Assembly (NCBI RefSeq): GCF_963678635.1
Contig: NC_087062.1
Span: forward strand, 81,992,239 to 82,045,594
Origin: Symsagittifera roscoffensis
Lineage: Eukaryota > Xenacoelomorpha > Acoela > Convolutidae
Reading direction: 5' to 3'
Length of the DNA stretch: 53,356 nt
Part shown: piece by piece, positions 19,364-31,400 of the stretch
How positions within the stretch are numbered: the first letter of the stretch is position 1
Layout: every line of letters begins with the position of its first letter
The notes under the pieces: generated by a model
What the model saw: the letters and a program-made list of their open reading frames with translations, nothing else
Databases searched by the model: none
Told to the model about the DNA's origin: nothing
Program-made: the position numbers and the translations under genes

Positions 19364-20371
19364 CTAAACACCGCAACACATAGAATAACAGCATGACTAA
19401 GAAAAGGAAACCAACGGTACCCAAACCGGATTAACCCAGTTTAAAACTGGATAATTTATTCTTTTGAAGACTATTATAAAGTCTAAGAAAGAAATAATAA
19501 AACACAAAAAAGTCGAAAGACAAACCCATACCAAAAACAATTTGATTTTTGAAAAAAGGACACAATCAACGAAACATAAGAAAAACCACAATAAACCCAA
19601 CATAAAACGTTATCACATAACAGGACCTCTCACAGAAACCGCACGAAATCATACTCCCACTCCTGGCCTAACCCACCAGAGAGGACGTCCTGAGCATGCT
19701 CTATAGCCGGCCTAACCCACCGCGCTACATCCACGCTTTGTGACCACACTCCTATTTTTAATAAGAGGTACTCAAGGGTGAGTAACTCTTCAAAATAACC
19801 GAACTAAAACAAAAAGCTTTTGTGAAAACAACTAACCAAAATCATAATTAAAACACCAAACTAATAAAAATTTTATAAAATGTAAATTATACCTTGCAGT
19901 ATATAGATCAGCATACAACACCAAAGACGAACATCCAAAGACAAAATGACCCCTATACACTCGAAAAAGAATGGCCAACCACAATCAATATGCCGCCCAC
20001 AATCACAACTCAAAGGATTTAGAGTACGACTTGACTTCGCAGAAAAGGACTTCATTGAACTAGACCAATGACCACCTCGATGTTCAAGTATACGTACAGA
20101 TCCGAGTAACCAGGCATCCCCTCCACGCACAATCTCCACGCCATTCCCAGACAAGGTCACACACAAAGAAGTTCTCTACATGAAACGAAAAAACCTGTCA
20201 TAGCCAACCATTCTGAAATCAGATTTGAGTTTGTTGCGAAAACCCAGTCGTTGTCACATGAAGACACAACGATTGATATCCATCATTCCAGCGTCCTGGA
20301 ACTTCGAGAGAAACCGGATAAGAATATGATGTTCGCCAAATACCAACGTCCATCATCCATCCTTTGAATTG
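19364..20371 (+). repeat. 1-kb module, tandem copy 1
   Basis: From CTAAACACC to ...CATCCTTTGAATTG. It is repeated at once at 20372 with a 1008-base offset. It holds the higher-GC part of the 3' region, with the intron candidate and the GGCCTAACCCACC pair. Most of it (to CCAACCATTC) also occurs once at about 14611-15460. Confidence 0.93.
20110..20367 (+). other. Short open frame at the end of the 1-kb module
   Basis: About 85 codons open, without ATG at the start, ending in TGA at 20365-20367. The last 50 codons have balanced composition and look coding (for example SEIRFEFVAKTQSLSHEDTT). In the next module copy the frame is destroyed by indels. It could be the last exon of a captured gene behind the intron candidate, or chance. 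Confidence 0.22.
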
Positions 20372-21368
20372 CTAAACACCACAACACATAGAATAACAGC
20401 ATGACTAAGAAAAGGAAACCAACGGTACCCAAACCGGATTAACCCAGTTTAAAACTGGATAATTTATTCTTTTGAAGACTATTATAAAGTCTAAGAAAGA
20501 AATAATAAAACACAAAAAAGTCGAAAGACAAACCCATACCAAAAACAATTTGATTTTTGAAAAAAGGACACAATCAACGAAACATAAGAAAAACCACAAT
20601 AAACCCAACATAAAACGTTATCACATAACAGGACCTCTCACAGAAACCGCACGAAATCATACTCCCACTCGTGGCCTAACCCACCAGAGAGGACGTCCTG
20701 AGCATGCTCTATAGCCGGCCTAACCCACCGCGCTACATCCACGCTTTGTGACCACACTCCTATTTTTAATAAGAGGTACTCAAGGGTGAGTAACTCTTCA
20801 AAATAACCGAACTAAAACAAAAAGCTTTTGTGAAAACAACTAACCAAAATCATAATTAAAACACCAAACTAATAAAAATTTTATAAAATGTAAATTATAC
20901 CTTGCAGTATATAGATCAGCATACAACACCAAAGACGAACATCCAAAGACAAAATGACCCCAATACACTCGAAAAAGAATGGCCAACCACAATCAATATG
21001 CCGCCCACAATCACAACTCAAAGGATTTAGAGTACGACTTGACTTCGCAGAAAAGGACTTCATTGAACTAGACCAATGACCACCTCGATGTTCAAGTATA
21101 CGTACAGATCCGAGTAACCAGGCATCCCCTCCACGCACAATCTCCACGCCATTCCCAGACAAGGTCAAACACAAAGAAGTTCTCTACATGAAACGAAAAA
21201 ACCTGTCATAGCCAACCATTCTGAAATCAGATTTGAGTTTGTTGCGAAAACCCAGTCGTTGTCATGAGAAGACACAACGATTGAACCTGGAACTTCTCTA
21301 ACAAGAGAACCCAGACAAAATATGATGTTCGCCAAATACCAACGTCCATCATCCATCCTTTGAATTGC
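20372..21368 (+). repeat. 1-kb module, tandem copy 2
   Basis: Near-identical to 19364-20371 up to about 21260, then with several small indels and substitutions in the last 110 bases before the shared end ATCCATCCTTTGAATTG. Two such units in tandem at the element's 3' end could be LTR-like, but no TG...CA ends are evident. Confidence 0.92.
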
Positions 21369-23004
21369 AGAAAGACTATTCTAAAAAAACTCTGTAAAAC
21401 CCGGATGGGTGGAACCTGATCTAAACTACATTTTATGATTGGATAAATTAGATATTTTACCACTGTAAAGTATTTAATATTAACCAATCATGATCCATCT
21501 AACTAACAACCCACTTATTTGTAAATGCTGGAATTACTTGTAATTTCAGCACCAGAGAGATTTGAATTTAACTTAGAAATTAGTTGACTCTCCAAGAAGA
21601 CTTCAGCAGCCGCAATAAACCAGTATACCCTAGATCTATTGAGCCTAGCAGAGACTAGTTAAACAACCTGAGACTAGATAGTATAAGAGTAAGATTAGGA
21701 TCGGTATTAGACTAAGAAGTTGCACGAATCTATCCGGCCGAAAATAAGATAGCGTGACGAGCAGACGGTGTACCCTATCCGAAATTACTCTATGAGTTAA
21801 CCACATCGGTCATAACTCAATAGGATGATACGTTCAAATTATAATATATGTATTGATTCAGATTAAAAATGTATACTAAAAATGTCAAGGAAAATCTGTT
21901 GGCATACTTCGCTTTACCTGTTTCATAGAATTATTAATTATCAATGGTAGCGAAGAGTAAATACAATTTTCAAAGCAATTGACGGCTTATGACTCTCGTT
22001 TTAAAATTTCTCTTCGGGTAATTTGTTTTCCAGATAATGTTTGTTTTTCTATAACCATTTTTTACTGGATTTTTTCTTTTTCATTTTGTCTGGCAACCAG
22101 TGATGTCCTGAACTTTATTCTGATAATCTGTATCCTGATAACCTTTATTCTGTATCCACTTTTTTTAAGTGACGGCTGAGTCCAAAGGCAAAAAACATCA
22201 TACATGGAATTGTTTTGATTGAGTTAAGGGGCTTAAGAATTGCCAGTTTCTTTCAATGGCAAAAATTAATGCGCGAAATGCTTCCAGTTTTCTAATAACA
22301 AAAAGACATCCTGCTGAGATGTCTTTTACATTTATATGGGGCACGATATTGGGTCAGAACATACGAATTATTGTTCCGACTTTCGTAACGAAAATAACGG
22401 AATATTTGTACTCGGGGTGGGATTTTTCTTCAGATGAATTTTTACTTTTTTATAGCAAGTTTTGACGGAATTTTTTTTACATAATTCAAAAGATATTGCT
22501 GTGTTCAGCTTAAATTTTGAAAAACATTTAAACTGTGATCTTTTTTTGTAAATTTATGTGGGTTTACAGACTGCCATTTTGGCCAAATTGGGACAATTAA
22601 CGCACTACATTTTGCGCTATTAACGCGTAAGCGGCGATTTAATCCGTCTTAGAAATCGTTCCAAATTGGTTTAAAGAAGCTTACTTGCCATAATTGATTT
22701 GTTACTAGGCGTAAAATTGATCTCTTTGTACTTAATGTTGCGGCTGGGGGGATGATTTTCTTTTTTGTTACATATAGTTTTTTTTCATTCTCTTACTGCT
22801 CCATTGACCTCAAAAATCAGTTGGAAAAATCAGGGCCTCGCTCTGATACCAGCAGTTTTGTATCAGTTTCTTTTGCTAATTGGAATGGGGAGACTAAAAT
22901 AGAACTTTCAAAAACTTCTACATTTTTTTTATTTTATCAATACTTTGATCAAAAAAATACTTGAAAATTTGAAAAAACAGTTTTAACATTTAGGTTTTTG
23001 CCTT
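21369..23004. other. Right flank of the element, no gene seen
   Basis: Mixed sequence to about 21850 (somewhat higher GC, possibly the last part of the element), then AT-rich DNA with T excess on the + strand. Only short chance ORFs. No LTR end or target-site duplication could be identified. Confidence 0.5.
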
Positions 23005-23533
23005 CTCGAGTTGACATACACCTCTCTTCATACAAATTTTATTCAAAAGTACAGAAAATCGCATGAAAGGACCATGTTTAGTGATTTGACATTTATGGAA
23101 AGTGTTGAACTAACTTTTTTCCATAACCCAAAAAAGTTTTGATTTTTTGACATTTTACTTTCTCAAAAAATTTTGGTTATCTTTGTAACCGAACACAAGT
23201 GACAAATTACTTGGTTTCTTAAACGTAAAGTAACCAATGGTTTAATGGTTTTGCATTAAAAATGCATTGGAAACAGCCTGAAGTGTCTTAAGTCTGTATT
23301 TCACAAATAATAAAACAAAAATGTTAAAATTTAAAATTTGGAAAAACTTTCAACGATGATTAATTTTAATTCTGAATTTTAATTTATCAGACGTTTATCA
23401 AGGCATACGTAAGCATACCATACAAAAGCAATTGAAGTTATAGGCGTTTTTGAAGAAAAAAAGTTATTAGGCGAAAAGGAAACAAATCTAATATTAGTGT
23501 ATCCAGGACTACGTTATGCACACACAAAAAATT
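23005..23533 (+). repeat. Left arm of a long imperfect inverted repeat
   Basis: Matches the reverse complement of 25086-25600 over the whole length with many substitutions and small indels. Anchor blocks: AGTACAGAAAAT, GAACACAAGTGAC, GGCCTGAA/CAGCCTGAA, ATCAAGGCATAC and TTATGCACACA. Either a DNA element with long terminal repeats or two opposed copies of one repeat. Confidence 0.75.
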
Positions 23534-25085
23534 GTGAAGTGCTTTGTGATTGATGATTGTAAAGTGTTAAGATGGAAGATTGTTCCAGATTAGGTGGAAC
23601 CGACTAAATTACGAAGAAGATTACGAAATTGCCGAGCTTTATATCAAAATATGGATGCTTGTTTTCAGTTTGGTCAACTCAGTGTTAACTGTTATTTTGA
23701 TGAAGCACTTCCAATGTCGAAAGCCTGTAAAAATGGATTTCGAAGAAAGCAAGTAGCAGAAACAAAAAAAAATGAGGTATCTCGCAAACACAACACCTTA
23801 ATTTTCTCTTCTGTGTTTTTTCATACATTTTTCTCCCTACCCTTGCATTTTAACGATTACTGTTTTTGAGTTGCATATTCGTCACAAAAAAATTATGCAA
23901 AACATCCTGAATTGACCTGAATACACAAAAACTGCTTATCAAACAGTTCCATACAATAAAAAAAACTTATTATGATTATTTTTAAGTACTATCACTTCTA
24001 TGCACAAGCAAGTTTTTTTTCGAAAGGAAGCGGCCTGGAAGTGGCCTGGCAGTGGCAGATTGAATTTCTATAACATTTGAATGAAAAACAATTACAGTTT
24101 TTTGGTGAGCCCCAGTTTAATTACTTTTTTTCATGTAGTAAAGCAAACTTTGATCTTCTTCAAAGATAACAAGACAAGATTTTCAACCGCAAGGGTTCCA
24201 AAAATGAAGTCTTAATCACTTACTAAAAGTTACGCTTATTCCTTATAATTTTTGAGTAAAATCTCTTGCATTATCCCAGAAGGCTAGTCACATATGCAGT
24301 TTATTCGCGAGTTGATTGCAAATTAACCAGAGGAATTTTTTATTTGTTTTTTCTCATTCTCACTTCTAAGGTTATTGCGAGCAAGCAATCATATAAGAAC
24401 ACAACTCGCATAACAACAAAAAGTAAAGATATCTTTAGTTCGAAATTGAGTGTTTCGAACTAAAGATGAAAAAATCAGGAGAATTTAGTGAGAACTCCAT
24501 GACGAGGCCTAACTGTGCATTTTGTGAATTGTAAGCAGATACCGCATTAAGAACGCTCCCTTTGTTCTTCTTTTGATCTTTCATTTTCTTTGATCGTTTC
24601 AACAAAATTTTAACATGTTTCAGGACTTGTCTTTGGAATCCAGGAACAAACAGGCACAAAATTGTGCGCCTATCCAGTGCTCAGTTTGACCTCGCAACGC
24701 AAAAATTTCACCTGATCATTTGCTGAAAATTGATCCAACCGGGTTGAAATCCGCAGACCAAAAATGCTTATCATATCATTCCATAAAATAAGTCTATGAA
24801 AAAATACTAGTCTTACAAATTTCTTGCATTTTGCTGAAATGATGTCATCGAGTTTCCTAAGAACTTTTTTCTTGTTTTGGCAAAAACTCGGGGTATCGTA
24901 CCAAAAAAAGAAAAACTTTTTTTGTGAAAAAAATGGTACTCTTACAGTTTCCATTTATAGAAAATATATGACTAGCATTTTTTGATGGTGACAAGAAAAA
25001 TTTTTCCACATAATTTTGAAATTGCCGCAAAACTTTTTTTATGTTTTTTCAACCGCAAAACGAATTTTGAACGCGTGCAAAATTT
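23534..25085. other. Spacer between inverted arms, no transposase recognised
   Basis: About 1.55 kb, AT-rich. A GTG-initiated 91-codon frame at 23594-23869 and short minus-strand frames exist, but none shows a motif I recognise. It could be the worn interior of a DNA transposon. Confidence 0.4.
24431..24467. repeat. Perfect 15-bp hairpin palindrome
   Basis: ATCTTTAGTTCGAAA (24431-24445) and its exact reverse complement (24453-24467) around a 7-base loop. Near the middle of the spacer between the long inverted arms. Function unknown; a strong stem for this AT-rich region. Confidence 0.85.
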
Positions 25086-25600
25086 AATTTTTTGTGTGCA
25101 TAACTTAGTGCTGGATTTACTTATATTAGATTTTTTTCCTTTCCGCCTAATAACTTTTTCAAAACCGCATAAACCTCTTTTTTTGTATGTCATGTTTATG
25201 TATGCCTTGATCAATTTCTGATATTTAAAAATTCTAATTCTTACAATAATCATTGTTGAAATTTTTTGTAAAAATTTAAACGTTTGATAGTTTCGTTAAT
25301 CTATTTATGAAAGACAGGTTTAGGACATTTCAGGCCGCTTCCAACGCATTTTATTGCGAGACGGTCAAACCTTTGGTTTCTATACGTTTGAGTAACCAAG
25401 GTTTTTGTCACTTGTGTTCAGTTTTGAACACTACCAAACATTTTGCGAAATAAAATGTGAAAAAAATCATTTTTTTTAGTTTATTGAAAACTGCTATTAC
25501 ATACAATTTCCATATATGAAAAATCACTAAAAATAGACCTTTCATGCAATTTTCTGTACTTATGGAATTGCCTGAAAAGTGTATATTAAGCATTTTTGGT
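25086..25600 (-). repeat. Right arm of the long imperfect inverted repeat
   Basis: Reverse-complement partner of 23005-23533. The arms stop matching at about the same point inward, at TTATGCACACA...AAAAATT. Confidence 0.75.
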
Positions 25601-27107
25601 CATCCTGGGCACCTAAAACATCGATGCATTCTTTCTCTCATTTTTGATTGTGCACTCACTTCTGTGATCAAAAAACGCTTTAGGAACAAATTTTTTATGC
25701 AAATTTCGGATTATTATGCCTAGAAGGGAGTTAAGGCTGAATTTTTACACAAGTGAACAATTACAATGAGGTTTTTTGTATTGCCACAATTGGTGTTTTT
25801 GACTTAGGAACAGTTTTCGGCGGCAGGTTCAGGGTTTCAGAAAGTTCCAGTTCATTACTGAGTTATTTTCTTTTGTTCTAAGCATCAACAAAAAATGACT
25901 GTAATAATAAAGTTTCCGAATCATATTCGGATAAGAAGTTTATGAGTTTAAAGAAGGATAAAATTGGATATTAATTAAGACTTAATCAAAAAATGTCCAA
26001 CTGGGGTCATCCACACGCGTACCATGGATCCCTTTTCATAAATTACAGGGACTAAAAAAAACTAGTGGAGGTAAGTAGTATACATTTACCATCAACTGTT
26101 TGCATTTTTGAGTTTTGCACAATCCCAACATGATAAAAATATGAGAAAATTTTTTATTTGGGTCAACTTAGTCTTATTATGTTTACAAGTCTGATTATAA
26201 ATTTAATTAAAAACACTTGAACCACTGTTGGTCTCTTTTTGAATAAATTGGAATGGAAACGAAAAATTTTACACTGATCATCTGCAAATGGGACATTTTA
26301 GTCGGCGTTGTTTATTTAAAAACCTCTCATGTCACGAATACAGAAAGGATGCTCAAGCCACGCACCATTTTGCCTTGGGGTTATGTTATTTGATTTGTCG
26401 GTTTGCAAGATTTTTCCGACTATTAAAATTGATGTTAATGAAAAGTTTATTTGATACTAACTGACTAATTGAATGGGTCTGAGAAACTGTAAGAAACATG
26501 TCTGAAGGTGCATTTTTGGTAGTTGAAAGAAACCATCTTTTACACGAGTGATGGTTAGATGACAATCTTTGAAATGAGTTGGATGAGGAGTCCGTCTTTC
26601 TTGGAATAAATAGTTTCTTTAAAATTTTATTTAGCTCGTGACACAAACAACACAAACAATACAAAAAAGAAAGAGTGTAAGGTAAGGTTTGGCATAAAAG
26701 GCAGAAAACTTTGTCATAATAGGAAAAATGGAGCTGGAGTTGCTCGTGAGAGTCAACACAAATTAGATGGGGTGGCTGATTTTGTTCTTCATTGTTTTGT
26801 TTTTAATTTTTTTTCATTATAACAAATGGGGCATTGTAATTTAGGTGTCGGAGGGTGAGAAAAATTGTTGTGATGTTATTGTAAAAAACATGGAGAGGAA
26901 AAAAACAAACACCAGTTTAAAAAGCGTTTCCCATCAATTTGATACATGATGGCAATTTGTTACAAAACTACTAATTTTGGGAAGTTGTATTCATTGCAGT
27001 TGTATCATCATTGTGTCCAAAGTCATTTAAAAATTGCAATTAAGTGGACCCGTCTTGTTCACGATGATGAAACAACTTTCGAAAGCAACAATTTTTTTAT
27101 AAAGTAG
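25601..27107. other. AT-rich stretch, no gene seen
   Basis: No ORF with recognisable content on either strand; only short frames interrupted every few dozen codons. Confidence 0.5.
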
Positions 27108-27205
27108 TTTTTTGTTGATTGGTTTGTTATTGGGGCTGTGCAGTTCACCTTTACAAAATGTGCGAAAATAATTTAAAAAAGGGGACCACAATAAAATTTT
27201 CAGCG
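27108..27205 (+). repeat. Dispersed direct repeat, copy 1
   Basis: Block beginning TTTTTGTTGATTGGTTTG and running through CAGTTCACCTTTACAAAATG and AAAAAAGGGGACCACA is repeated in the same orientation at 28020-28120. Confidence 0.85.
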
Positions 27206-28019
27206 AGGCTAAAACATCATCATTTTGAAAAAGATGTTTCGTTCTAGAAACCAATCGATGACCATAGCAAGAAAAAACACTCTGGTCTATAGAGAAACAA
27301 GGAACACGTTTTCAGTAATGTTGGTGTGTTACTGACTTGATTACCACGATTCATTTCGTACAGCAGGTAAGTTCATGAGTTTCTTCTAATATAAGACATA
27401 TACTTTCTGTCGACACATTGGGCGCAAAGTTTTGTCAAAGCTGAAATATTTTTTGACTATGTTCTTCCATATAGGTTACTCATTTTGTGAAAGTTTGTCC
27501 TCATTTCCGGACGAACGGGGTATTCAATTTTCTTTTGTTGTAAACGGGATGTTATGACCAAAAACCATCTAATTGAATTGTTGAGAAGCAAAAAGAACAT
27601 ATAATTTTCCTTTAACTGACAAATTTTTTGTAAACAGTAAATTAAGAGTGTCTAACGATCAAATATTCATTGTTCCGCTTATTTCTGGTTAATACCATTT
27701 GGTTGCACAAATAACAGACACGTTTTTCTGTCAAAATAATTACATGAACCACCTGCCTACATAAGGGGCAAGAAGTTTTGGCTTTAGCTGAACTAGCTTT
27801 TAGCTTGAGTTTATCATAACAGTTAACAGCAACTAAACGTGGAGGTTGTAGAAGTAAGGTTTTTTGCAAACTTTTGATCACAAACTTTTAAGCAAATCAG
27901 GCACTCAGAGTTGTCATTCTGAATATATGAATGTCTTATTCAATCTGATATAGATCATAAAGAATGGGATTTGTTAGACTATTTGTAGTAATTGTTTGTT
28001 GGTTTGTTGGCTTATTAAG

Positions 28020-28120
28020 TTTTTGTTGATTGGTTTGTTATTGGGGCTTTGCAGTTCACCTTTACAAAATGTTCCGAAAAAAATTTAAAAAAGGGGACCA
28101 CAAAAAATTTTCGGCGAGGA
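28020..28120 (+). repeat. Dispersed direct repeat, copy 2
   Basis: Same block as at 27108-27205 with scattered substitutions, about 910 bases further on. The 0.8 kb between them holds a minus-strand frame with two CxxC pairs. Confidence 0.85.
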
Positions 28121-31100
28121 TGAAAGAGCGCTGCAATCCTCTAATTTGGTCGCTGATTTTAAACCTCATCTCTTCGAAAAAAGGATGAACTAGAAAAAAT
28201 TCTGCATTTCTGTTAAAATCGAAAAAATGATTCAGTTCAAGTAAATTAGGGTGGTTTCCTGGAACTGTCATTATAAACGATATGATTGAATTAACCTTAC
28301 ACACACGTAAGAAATAAAAGTTTTCGGAGTCTTTTCTCTAAAATTGTCTATGTCTTTTGGCATATAGGTTAGACAGGTATTCGAAAAGTCTAGAAAAAAT
28401 CTTCTATTAGGCGAATTGTGCAATATTTTTATTGTTCCGTCTTCCCAAGTATTATAATCTTCGAAATATACAAAAAAGTCTCATAAGATTCTGTGTGGAC
28501 TCCTTCTGCTTCTAATGTTATGATAGCAGACTCATTTGAAAACCTGAACGAATATAAATATACATTTTGTGTTTAACTATTCTATGGCGGCTTCATGAAG
28601 TACTTCTCCTGGATGAAGAACCAGAATGACACGTATAAAATTCTATGTTTAAGTTATATCAACAGCTACTAATCGTGTAAAAAGTTTTTTTTTTAATTGT
28701 GGAAAACTGGATCAGTATAAAAGTCTGTCTATCTAAATTGCGACTAGCATTTAGTCTGCAGCGATGCACATATAGGTGTTGTAGTGTTGTTTTTATCGAG
28801 TAAAATTGTAATGTTGGGCTCGAGACTTTTTCTATTTTTTATTCCGTACAACATGTTCGCTATGGTTATTTAAGTATTGGTCTCTTTTAGATTTGCTTCG
28901 AGTATCTGATTGCAGCAAAGATATGGATATCTCAGAAGTTCGCAGTTCGTAAAGAAGCACTATTTTCTTGGTGAGTATTCTTATTATGATTATGCTGGCC
29001 TGGCCTATTTGTTTCTTTCTTGAGTACATTAGTGTCGGTGTTTCGGGCTCAAACTTCCAATTGAAAAAATTGAAGTGAAAACTGACAGAACGAAGCTTTA
29101 CAAGTTGCACTTAAAATTGTTTTTCAGAAACCCATAGTAAAACTAGTTAGTTTTTTTATCTCTTATAAACGTTCATGAATGTTGCTATCATTTCGAGCAG
29201 AAATTTTAGAAATGTTTTTCCAGTTTTTTGGAATTGAAATGTCTCCAATTTTTTTCCAACAAAAAGCTAAGGCTTCTATGAAGATTTTTGAAGGAAATTC
29301 TCTGTAATGGTATTTAAACCAGATATATTTGTTGGTTGAATCCTATCGGTGGTTGAAGCATCAGTGCTTAGTTAATCCGTATGTCTCGTTTGGAGTACAA
29401 TTAATAATTTTAAGAATAGATGTTCATGCGGTGTTAAAAATCACGTTATCCCAAAATGCTTCTAAATGTTTTGGCGTATGCATGCCTGCGCATCGTGAAT
29501 CATAAACAAAAAATTCTGTATTTCGGCCTATGTCTTGTGGAGCAAAAATGAAAGGCGTCATAAAAAGTATAGGAGCAGGCAAAATTTCGTACCAGGATAA
29601 TTTTTAATCTAAATCAAGTTGATAACCTTTTTGTAGCCATCAACACAAAAAACTTTGTCGGCAAATGGAAAAAAGTTGCGGGTTGTAAGCTCGACAAACA
29701 TTGTTTGTCCATTAAAGAAGATCGGTAACAAGCTAGCCTCAATTTTTATAACGCTGACATCATTCATGTAGGATTTTGTGTTCTTTCTAGATCTAATTGG
29801 TTCTGTAAAAAAGTCAATTCAGATTGTCGAGTTGCTTAGCTTTAAAACACATAATACAATCTAACTTTGCAACCAGTAGAAGTTCGTACTCAATTTCATC
29901 AGTTCTCACATGGCAACAAAAACGATCCCAATTCTTGTTATTACGTTCATTGTTGATGCCTGTAAAAGAACTTTCTCCTTGAAAGAAGTTTTACAGCATC
30001 CACAAGAAGAAATCACTCTCATTTGATGCTTCTCAATTATTTCTTATTGATGAAACATTCTATTATCATGAAAATGAAATAGACAAAAACTCCAAAAGTG
30101 TTTTATGTAAAATTCTTGGCCTGCAGCAGACTTCTTGTTGCTTTTTGCAATTGCTAATTTTTAGATGTGAGCCATTTGGTTCAGATACCTCACTGTATTG
30201 AGAGTGTATTTGTTATGAGAGTGAGCCAACCTATTAGAGAATTTGACTATTCTCGCTTTTTGTGAAAAAAACTTTGTAATTACGCAGTTTTCGGGAAATT
30301 CCCATGTAAAAACATATGGGTCTAACGATGTTGATTTGCATCCAACTTGTAGTACTGTGCATATTAATGGAAAGCTCTAGGAACTTTGTACTTGTTTTTG
30401 TTTCCAGATTTACCACAAATTTAAATTTTGCAGGTGTGTTTCACAGGTGTAGTGTTTAAATTTCACCTATCCTTGCATGAAGTAGAGCTTTAGTGATGTT
30501 CCCTCATTTTTATATTGAATTAATTTTTCGTTGAACTAAATAACTGTTTCATGAGTAATTCCATCAACATTTTTTGCTTTTTTCTTGTTTTTTGTCGCTT
30601 TTGTGCATTTTTCTGGTGATATTTTAATTTCATGATCTATCGTGTTTATTTGGTGAACGATGTTGGAATAGGCCCACTTCTCCTAGTTATAACGAATCAG
30701 AAAACTTTTACCTTTTACAGTTAGCTGCGTTCACGTAAGTTCTATAAGATCGTTGATAGACGCTAATTGTGCTATCAGTTGTATAGAGGTTTTCTGGGCT
30801 AACTCTATATGGAGCCACATGATTTAGTACATAACTCATCATCATTCTAATATCATCATTTCCATATTTTTATTCTGGAGAATGAGAAGATGTGTAATTA
30901 TCGAAATTAGAATTAAAAAATTTATCGTTTTTGCGAACTTGCTAAATATAAGCAGTTTTTGTTAATTTGAATTTACTATAGGTTAACCAGTTGAGCCTGC
31001 TTGGTGAAAACTTGGTTGTCGCCAAATTTTTACATTTGATGAACCCGTTCGAACATTTTACTGATCGATTGGGTACTGGTAATGTTAAAAGTTTTATTTT

Positions 31101-31400
31101 TAATTCAATTAGGTTAGTAACTTTCCCATAATGGGCTGAGCTGGTGTTGAGGTGAGCCTTCTCTCGACCAGTGTTGACATAAGTGTCATTTTCAAAATGT
31201 CTGTAGTTATTTCTTGAAGTGCAGTGTCAATTTTTGACATAGTTTTTGTCTTGTTAAGCTGCATGTGGTTCTACGTTGTTTTCTCATGGTGTATTTCGAC
31301 AGGTAAATTTTCCAATGAACTCATTGGACTTTGAAATGATTTGTTGGTTAGTGGATTATTGACAGTGGGATGCTAGTGGGGTATTCAGCGTGATTCGAAT
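28121..31400. other. AT-rich stretch, possibly worn gypsy 3' part
   Basis: No intact gene. It lies downstream (minus strand) of the degraded gypsy pol, where accessory and env genes of a relative of the big element would be expected. Minus-strand pieces around 29450-29700 read as short protein-like runs, but I cannot align them to env or ORF3 with confidence. Confidence 0.35.

Larger units (their letters stand above)
15461..20213 (+). repeat. Tandem duplication unit, copy 2
   Basis: Nearly identical to 10705-15460 with a constant offset of 4756, falling to 4753 after a 3-base deletion in the putative intron. The junction joins CCAACCATTC to CGAAAAAGG with almost no microhomology. Few substitutions indicate a recent event or allelic sequence joined by the assembler. 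Confidence 0.95.

Noticed and set aside
23594-23869. 91-codon frame as possible host exon
   Set aside because: Starts at GTG, no recognised domain, lies inside the inverted-repeat spacer; a splice donor-like GTATCT alone is not enough.
29440-29720. Minus-strand fragments that might match env or ORF3 of the big element
   Set aside because: Similarity was limited to scattered residues across changing frames and could be chance.
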